Assembly (NCBI GenBank): GCA_050741915.1
Contig: JBOGEX010000096.1
Coordinates: 1 to 32,908, forward strand
Length of the DNA: 32,908 nucleotides
Source of the DNA: JACCTH01 sp050741915
GTDB lineage: Bacteria > Actinomycetota > Acidimicrobiia > Spongiisociales > ZC4RG35
Direction: 5' to 3'
In this document: in pieces, positions 29,350 through 32,908 of the stretch
Position numbering within the stretch: the stretch's first letter is position 1
Layout of the letters: each line of letters opens with the position of its first letter
The notes under the pieces: model-generated
Databases searched by the model: none
What the model was told of the DNA's origin: nothing
What the model saw: the letters and a program-made list of their open reading frames with translations, nothing else
Position numbers and translations under genes: made by a program

Positions 29350-30472
29350 ATGACTACCGAGCTGGCCGACCCGCGCCTCGTTATTGCTGACATGCGCGGT
29401 CGGCTGATCGAAGCTAGGAGGTTCCTTTGACCTCGACGGTAAGTCACTCGAACTAGGGGATCTCAAAAAGAAGGCGGCCGACCCCGGCCTATGGTCGGAT
29501 CCGGACTCAGGGAGACGCGTTACCCAACGGCTGGCGCAGCTGGAACGAACTATCGAATCCGTGGCTCGTCTCGAGAGAAGTCTCGACGACTCCGAGGTTC
29601 TTCTCGATCTCGCCGACGAAGCCGACGACGATACGGCCCGCGAGGAGGTTGCCTCCGATTTGGCAATAACCGAAGCCGACCTGGCGGCTCTCGAACGCGC
29701 AGCGCTTTACTTCGATGAGTACGACGCCCATGACGCCATCCTCTCGGTTCACGCCGGAGCCGGTGGGGTCGAAGCTCAGGATTGGGCAGAAATGCTCGTT
29801 CGCATGTATCGGCGGTTCCTGGAAGAGGCGGGCTTCGCGGTTACCGTCGAGGAGGTGAGTGAGGGCGAAGAGGCCGGGGTCAAGTCAGTAACGATGACCG
29901 TGCGCGGAGATCATGCCTACGGGAACCTTGAGTCAGAGCGGGGAGTTCATCGACTGGTTCGCATCAGTCCCTTCGACTCCAACGCTCGCCGTCACACCTC
30001 CTTCGCGGGCGTTGACGTTGTTCCAGAGCTGACCGATGACGAGGGTTTGGAGATCAACCCTGACGACTTGCGCATCGACACCTATCGCTCCCAAGGAGCG
30101 GGGGGCCAGCACGTCAACAAGACCGACTCGGCAGTGCGGATCACCCACCTACCGACCGGGATCGTCGTGCAATGCCAAAACGAGCGCAGCCAACTCCAGA
30201 ACCGAGCGCGGGCGATGGCGATTCTCAAGGCGCGCCTGCACGAGCTCGCCCGGCAGGAGCGCATGGCACAGGTCGACGAGATTCGGGGCGAACAGGGCGA
30301 GGCTGCGTGGGGTCGGCAGATCCGCAGCTACGTCATGCAGCCGTATCAAATGGTGAAGGACCTCCGCACCAATGTCGAAGTCGGCAACATCGGTGGAGTT
30401 CTCAATGGCGACCTCGAACCGTTCATCGACGGCTACCTCCGCTGGCGCCGTTTCCGTCACGAAAGCGCGTAA
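29350..30472 (+). CDS. prfB: Peptide chain release factor 2, expressed by programmed +1 frameshift
   Basis: RF2 ends translation at UGA and UAA codons. The gene is in two frames: 26 codons from ATG 29350 end at an in-frame TGA (29428-29430); after +1 slippage at CTT, reading resumes with GAC at 29429 and continues to the stop at 30472. The complete product is 373 residues. The stop-recognition tripeptide SPF lies at about 206-208 (VRISPFDSNARRH) and the peptidyl-hydrolysis motif GGQ at 251-253 (QGAGGQHVNK), almost the same position as in E. coli. The SPF motif distinguishes RF2 from RF1. This is not an error or pseudogene: the site has every known element of RF2 autoregulation. Repeat copy C starts 4 bases after the stop. 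Confidence 0.95.
29416..29431 (+). promoter_or_regulatory. RF2 programmed +1 frameshift site
   Basis: The site reads AGGAGG TTC CTT TGA C. AGGAGG (29416-29421) is an internal Shine-Dalgarno 3 bases before the CTT slippery codon, followed by the slow in-frame TGA and a C. When RF2 is scarce, the ribosome slips from CUU to UUU and makes more RF2; when abundant, it stops at UGA. The arrangement matches the E. coli prfB site in order and spacing. Confidence 0.95.
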
Positions 30473-30476
30473 GAAG

Positions 30477-30527
30477 CGAAACCCAGGGTTTCTTCCGTCG
30501 TCATACGACGGTTGCAGCCCACAGAAA
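30477..30527 (+). repeat. Dispersed 51-base intergenic repeat, copy C (hairpin)
   Basis: After the prfB stop: CGAAACCCAGGGTT, a 26-base centre and GCCCACAGAAA. In the centre, CCGTCGT (30495-30501) pairs with ACGACGG (30505-30511) around a CAT loop. GGGTT can also pair with AGCCC across a 4x4 internal loop. The hairpin sequence is unrelated to that of copy B but lies on the same symmetry axis. Confidence 0.85.
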
Positions 30528-30579
30528 GTCGTCAAAGTTCGGATTGTCAGTCTTTCTTAGTTACCCTGCGTGACCGTCT

Positions 30580-30595
30580 GGGGCACAAATGCCCC
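30580..30595 (+). promoter_or_regulatory. Small hairpin upstream of ftsE
   Basis: GGGGCA (30580-30585) and TGCCCC (30590-30595) form a 6-pair stem with a CAAA loop, 22 bases before the ftsE ATG. It has no U-tract. It may be an operator or a leader hairpin; no regulator can be named. Confidence 0.4.
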
Positions 30596-30617
30596 TAGTT
30601 CACGATGGGTCCGATGC

Positions 30618-31352
30618 ATGATTCGACTGCGTGACGTCACCAAGGTCTATGAAGGCGGCACTGTTGCTGTCCGTGACGTCAATCTCGACATCCAAAAGGG
30701 TGAGTTTGTTTTTCTGGTTGGGCCCTCGGGCTCTGGCAAGTCGACCCTCATTCGACTTCTGCTTCGCCAGGACACGGTCACCCGGGGTGTCATTTGGGTG
30801 GCGGGGAAGGACATCACCCAACTTCCCTCCTGGAAGATTCCGTTCCTGCGTCGATCAGTCGGCACCGTTTTCCAAGATTTCAAGCTGCTCCCCAACAAGA
30901 CCGTGGGCGAGAATGTCAGCTTTGCGCTCGAGGTCCTGGGACGGCCGCGTTCGGTCGTCGGTCCGCAAGTGAAACAGGTGCTCGAGTTGGTCGGCCTGAG
31001 CGACAAAGGCGATCGTTATCCGCGCCAGCTCTCAGGTGGTGAGCAGCAGCGGGTTTCCATCGCACGCGCCTTCGTCAACCGCCCTCCGATCCTGCTCTGT
31101 GACGAGCCAACCGGGAACCTCGATCCGGCCACGTCGGTGGGCATCATGCGGTTGCTTGATCGCATCAACCGTTCCGGAGCCACAGTGATGATGGCCACAC
31201 ATGACCACGCCATAGTCGATGCAATGCAGCGGCGGGTGATTCAGCTCGACAACAGCCGCGTGATCCGGGATGAGATGGCCGGTCGCTACGAAACAGCCGA
31301 AATTCCGCACCAGAACGGCGATGGGCAGAATGGTGATGGAGCCTCGGAGTGA
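30618..31352 (+). CDS. ftsE: Cell division ATP-binding protein FtsE
   Basis: FtsE is the cytoplasmic ATPase of the FtsEX complex, which turns ATP hydrolysis into activation of septal peptidoglycan hydrolases. Walker A is GPSGSGKST (about residues 35-43), the Q-loop is in VFQDFKLL, the ABC signature is LSGGEQQRVSIARA and Walker B is ILLCDEPTGNLDP; the H-loop is in MMATHDH. ATG 30618 gives the standard N-terminus MIRLRDVTKVYEGG and 244 residues. The frame is open to 30570, but that extension runs through the hairpin and is not conserved-looking. The C-terminal tail (QNGDGQNGDGASE) is low-complexity. The stop overlaps ftsX (GTGA). Confidence 0.95.
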   Translation: MIRLRDVTKVYEGGTVAVRDVNLDIQKGEFVFLVGPSGSGKSTLIRLLLRQDTVTRGVIWVAGKDITQLPSWKIPFLRRSVGTVFQDFKLLPNKTVGENVSFALEVLGRPRSVVGPQVKQVLELVGLSDKGDRYPRQLSGGEQQRVSIARAFVNRPPILLCDEPTGNLDPATSVGIMRLLDRINRSGATVMMATHDHAIVDAMQRRVIQLDNSRVIRDEMAGRYETAEIPHQNGDGQNGDGASE

Positions 31353-32287
31353 ATCGGCTCGGCTTCCTTGCCCGTGAGGCGCTCATCAACCTGCGGAGGA
31401 ATCTCCTGGTCGTACTGGGTGCGATCCTCGCCGTCTTCATCTCGCTTTCGCTCGCGTTCGGGGCGCTGGTGGTCAACGAGCTTCTTCGAATCAACACGCT
31501 CGCCTGGCAGGACGGAACCCACATCATCGCCTTCCTTTACGACGAGGGCCAGGATGGCGTGGCCGCCGGCGCTCACGCTGCCCTGCTCGAGGAGGTCGGT
31601 GGATGGGAGGAGGTCGCCAACCTCCGCTACTTCGACAAAGCCGCCGCCTGGGCTGAATATCAGGAGATGTTCGCCGACCGACCCGAACAGCTCAACATCG
31701 ACCCCAGTGTCCTCCCCGCTTCGATCAGGATCGAGCTGACCGATATCGACCTGTATCAAGACGTGCAGTTCCGACTAGCAAGTCAGAGCCAATTGATCCG
31801 CCGAGTCGCAACCTTCGGCGAGCAGATCGAACAGCTCTCTTCGCTTTCGACAGTGCTCAACCTCCTCGGGCTTGGTCTGGCGCTCGTCCTGGGCGCCTCG
31901 GCCGTGATCCTCATCGCCAACACCATTCGCATGGCGATCTATGCCCGCCGGGACGAGGTGGCGATCATGAAGCTGGTCGGCGCCTCTAACTGGTTCATAC
32001 GGGTTCCCTTTGTGCTCGAAGGGATGATCGAAGGACTAATCGGTGCCGGACTGGCGGTCGCCACGGTTTGGGTGGCCTTTCGCAACCTACGCACAATCGG
32101 CGATTCGATCGAGATCATTTCTTTCGGTATTCCCAACCGGTTCTTCTTGACATGGGGGATCGTGATTCTTTTGTTCGGAGCAGCGGCAGGCGTGCTGGGC
32201 AGTGTGCTGGGTCTCAGCCGATACCTGCGAGACGAAGACGGGGGTCGGCCAGTGATGGTCGATCGGCGGGTGCTCGAGCCGACGTGA
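31349..32287 (+). CDS. ftsX: Cell division protein FtsX
   Basis: FtsX is the membrane partner of FtsE; its large extracellular loop binds and activates peptidoglycan hydrolases. The 312-residue protein has the expected topology: a membrane segment at about 19-42 (LLVVLGAILAVFISLSLAFGAL), an extracellular domain of about 125 residues, then three helices in LNLLGLGLALVLGASAVILIA, GLIGAGLAVATVWVAF and WGIVILLFGAAAGVLGSVLG. The coupling-helix segment RRDEVAIMKLVGAS is well conserved. GTG 31349 overlaps ftsE, and the stop overlaps the next gene (GTGA), so all three are translationally coupled. Confidence 0.94.
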   Translation: MNRLGFLAREALINLRRNLLVVLGAILAVFISLSLAFGALVVNELLRINTLAWQDGTHIIAFLYDEGQDGVAAGAHAALLEEVGGWEEVANLRYFDKAAAWAEYQEMFADRPEQLNIDPSVLPASIRIELTDIDLYQDVQFRLASQSQLIRRVATFGEQIEQLSSLSTVLNLLGLGLALVLGASAVILIANTIRMAIYARRDEVAIMKLVGASNWFIRVPFVLEGMIEGLIGAGLAVATVWVAFRNLRTIGDSIEIISFGIPNRFFLTWGIVILLFGAAAGVLGSVLGLSRYLRDEDGGRPVMVDRRVLEPT

Positions 32288-32908
32288 AGCCCGCACGGCT
32301 TGCCGTGCTCACCGTTGTCATCCCCCTCCTCTGGGCAGCCTTGCCTGTGGCGGCCGACGACCCGTCGGTCGAGCTGCGACGTATCCAGAACGAGTTGTCC
32401 GAGGTCGACCGAGCGATCAAGGCCGCCCGCACGAACGAAAGCGCGGTCGGACAACGAGTGGCGGCGGCACGATCGGCACTGGCAGTGGCGCTGGCGGACT
32501 ACAGCGATGCTCAAGCCGAGGTCGCCGAATCGATACGGCAGGTGCAGCTGACGGAATCCCAAGTCACGTCCCTTCGGGGTCAGGTGATGACCTTGGAATC
32601 TGCCCTGGCCCGGACCGCAGTAGACCTGGGAAAGACCGAGGACCGGCTCGAGCGAACGGCGGTCGACTTATACATGTCGGCCACGTCTGTCCCGGGCATG
32701 CGCTTCTTCGGACAGAACGACGCCGCTGGTGTTGCCACCGTTCTCGCTTATTCATCCGCGGTTTTTGACCGAGACGACGACGTGTTCGATGCATTCCAGC
32801 TGCTCCAACGCGAAGAAGAACGCCAGCGCACGCAGGTCGTAGAGAAGAAATCCCAAACCGAGGCCCGACTGCGGAGCCTCCATGCCCAAAAGGCTCTGCT
32901 TGAGGAGC
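32284..32908 (+). CDS. Secreted coiled-coil protein, probable peptidoglycan hydrolase or EnvC-like activator (partial, right edge)
   Basis: GTG 32284 overlaps the ftsX stop. The product begins with a Sec-type signal peptide (KPARLAVLTVVIPLLWAALPVAA, cleavage probably after PVAA). It continues as a long charged heptad-like coiled coil: ELRRIQNELSEVDRAIKAA, then VQLTESQVTSLRGQV and LLQREEEERQ-like segments. The catalytic or regulatory C-terminus is beyond the window. Such coiled-coil proteins downstream of ftsX are usually FtsEX-controlled hydrolases (RipC or PcsB with NlpC/P60 or CHAP domains) or M23/EnvC-type activators. Gene position supports this role strongly, but the specific class cannot be decided from this fragment. 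Confidence 0.82.
   Translation, partial: MKPARLAVLTVVIPLLWAALPVAADDPSVELRRIQNELSEVDRAIKAARTNESAVGQRVAAARSALAVALADYSDAQAEVAESIRQVQLTESQVTSLRGQVMTLESALARTAVDLGKTEDRLERTAVDLYMSATSVPGMRFFGQNDAAGVATVLAYSSAVFDRDDDVFDAFQLLQREEERQRTQVVEKKSQTEARLRSLHAQKALLEE

Noticed and set aside
29561..30472. RF2 beginning at the internal ATG, with the upstream part as a pseudogene or sequencing error
   Set aside because: The upstream leader, internal Shine-Dalgarno, CTT-TGA-C site and continuous homology in the +1 frame show programmed frameshifting.
24667..30527. The three repeats as a CRISPR or riboswitch set
   Set aside because: The copies are kilobases apart on both strands with no array, and the downstream genes (lipoprotein, comF, ftsE) share no metabolite pathway.

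Overview
The window is a high-G+C (about 60-65% by eye), densely packed chromosomal segment from an actinobacterium. GTG/TTG starts, 4-base GTGA/ATGA gene overlaps, coenzyme F420 genes (cofD, cofE) and a fused biotin carboxylase/BCCP subunit all point that way. A deep-branching class such as Acidimicrobiia is my inference, not proven. I see no rRNA, tRNA, CRISPR array, prophage or transposase gene.

The gene order is ancient housekeeping synteny. As I remember it, Mycobacterium tuberculosis carries accA3/accD5-birA, an LCP (CpsA) gene, fbiB-fbiA, a DUF3499 gene, manB, the SIS-domain gene Rv3256c, sahH, a comF-like gene, the hibernation factor and secA1 in this order, with the same relative strands when flipped; prfB and ftsE-ftsX lie further along. 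Genes I would expect from that block but do not find are whiB2, a classical manA, mtrA-mtrB and tmk. Extra here are a GH15 hydrolase, a thioredoxin-fold protein, an 805-residue membrane protein, a second glycosyltransferase and two very small cysteine-rich proteins.

Layout: (1) 1-4567, minus: acyl-CoA carboxylase beta, then alpha, then an unfinished secreted lipoprotein; biotin ligase diverges from them (4611-5288). (2) 5285-8772: a dienelactone-hydrolase-like protein, an LCP cell-wall ligase and UDP-glucose dehydrogenase. (3) 8910-10528, minus: cofE and cofD. (4) 10573-14510: a large membrane glycosyltransferase coupled to a secreted DUF5719 protein. (5) 14697-17731: GH15 enzyme, thioredoxin-fold protein, DUF3499 and small Cys-rich proteins. 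(6) 17735-20858: GT-C-like membrane protein and a convergent GT2. (7) 20922-24666: phosphomannomutase, Trm112-like peptide, PGI/PMI and S-adenosylhomocysteine hydrolase, with overlapping reading frames throughout. (8) 24762-29203: comF, hpf, a LuxR-type regulator and secA. (9) 29350-end: prfB with its programmed +1 frameshift, then ftsE-ftsX and the start of a coiled-coil cell-wall hydrolase or activator.

Much of the block serves envelope construction: nucleotide sugars (Ugd, PMM, PGI/PMI), polymer assembly (two GT2 proteins, the GT-C-like protein, LCP), export (SecA) and division (FtsEX).

The most interesting non-coding signal is a 51-base dispersed repeat, present three times, each copy just after a stop codon (accC, ahcY, prfB). 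Its flanks are conserved, its 26-base centre has fixed length, and in two copies the centre forms different hairpins about the same symmetry point. Three other structured intergenic regions (8784-8894, 14540-14653, 17463-17513) are described separately.
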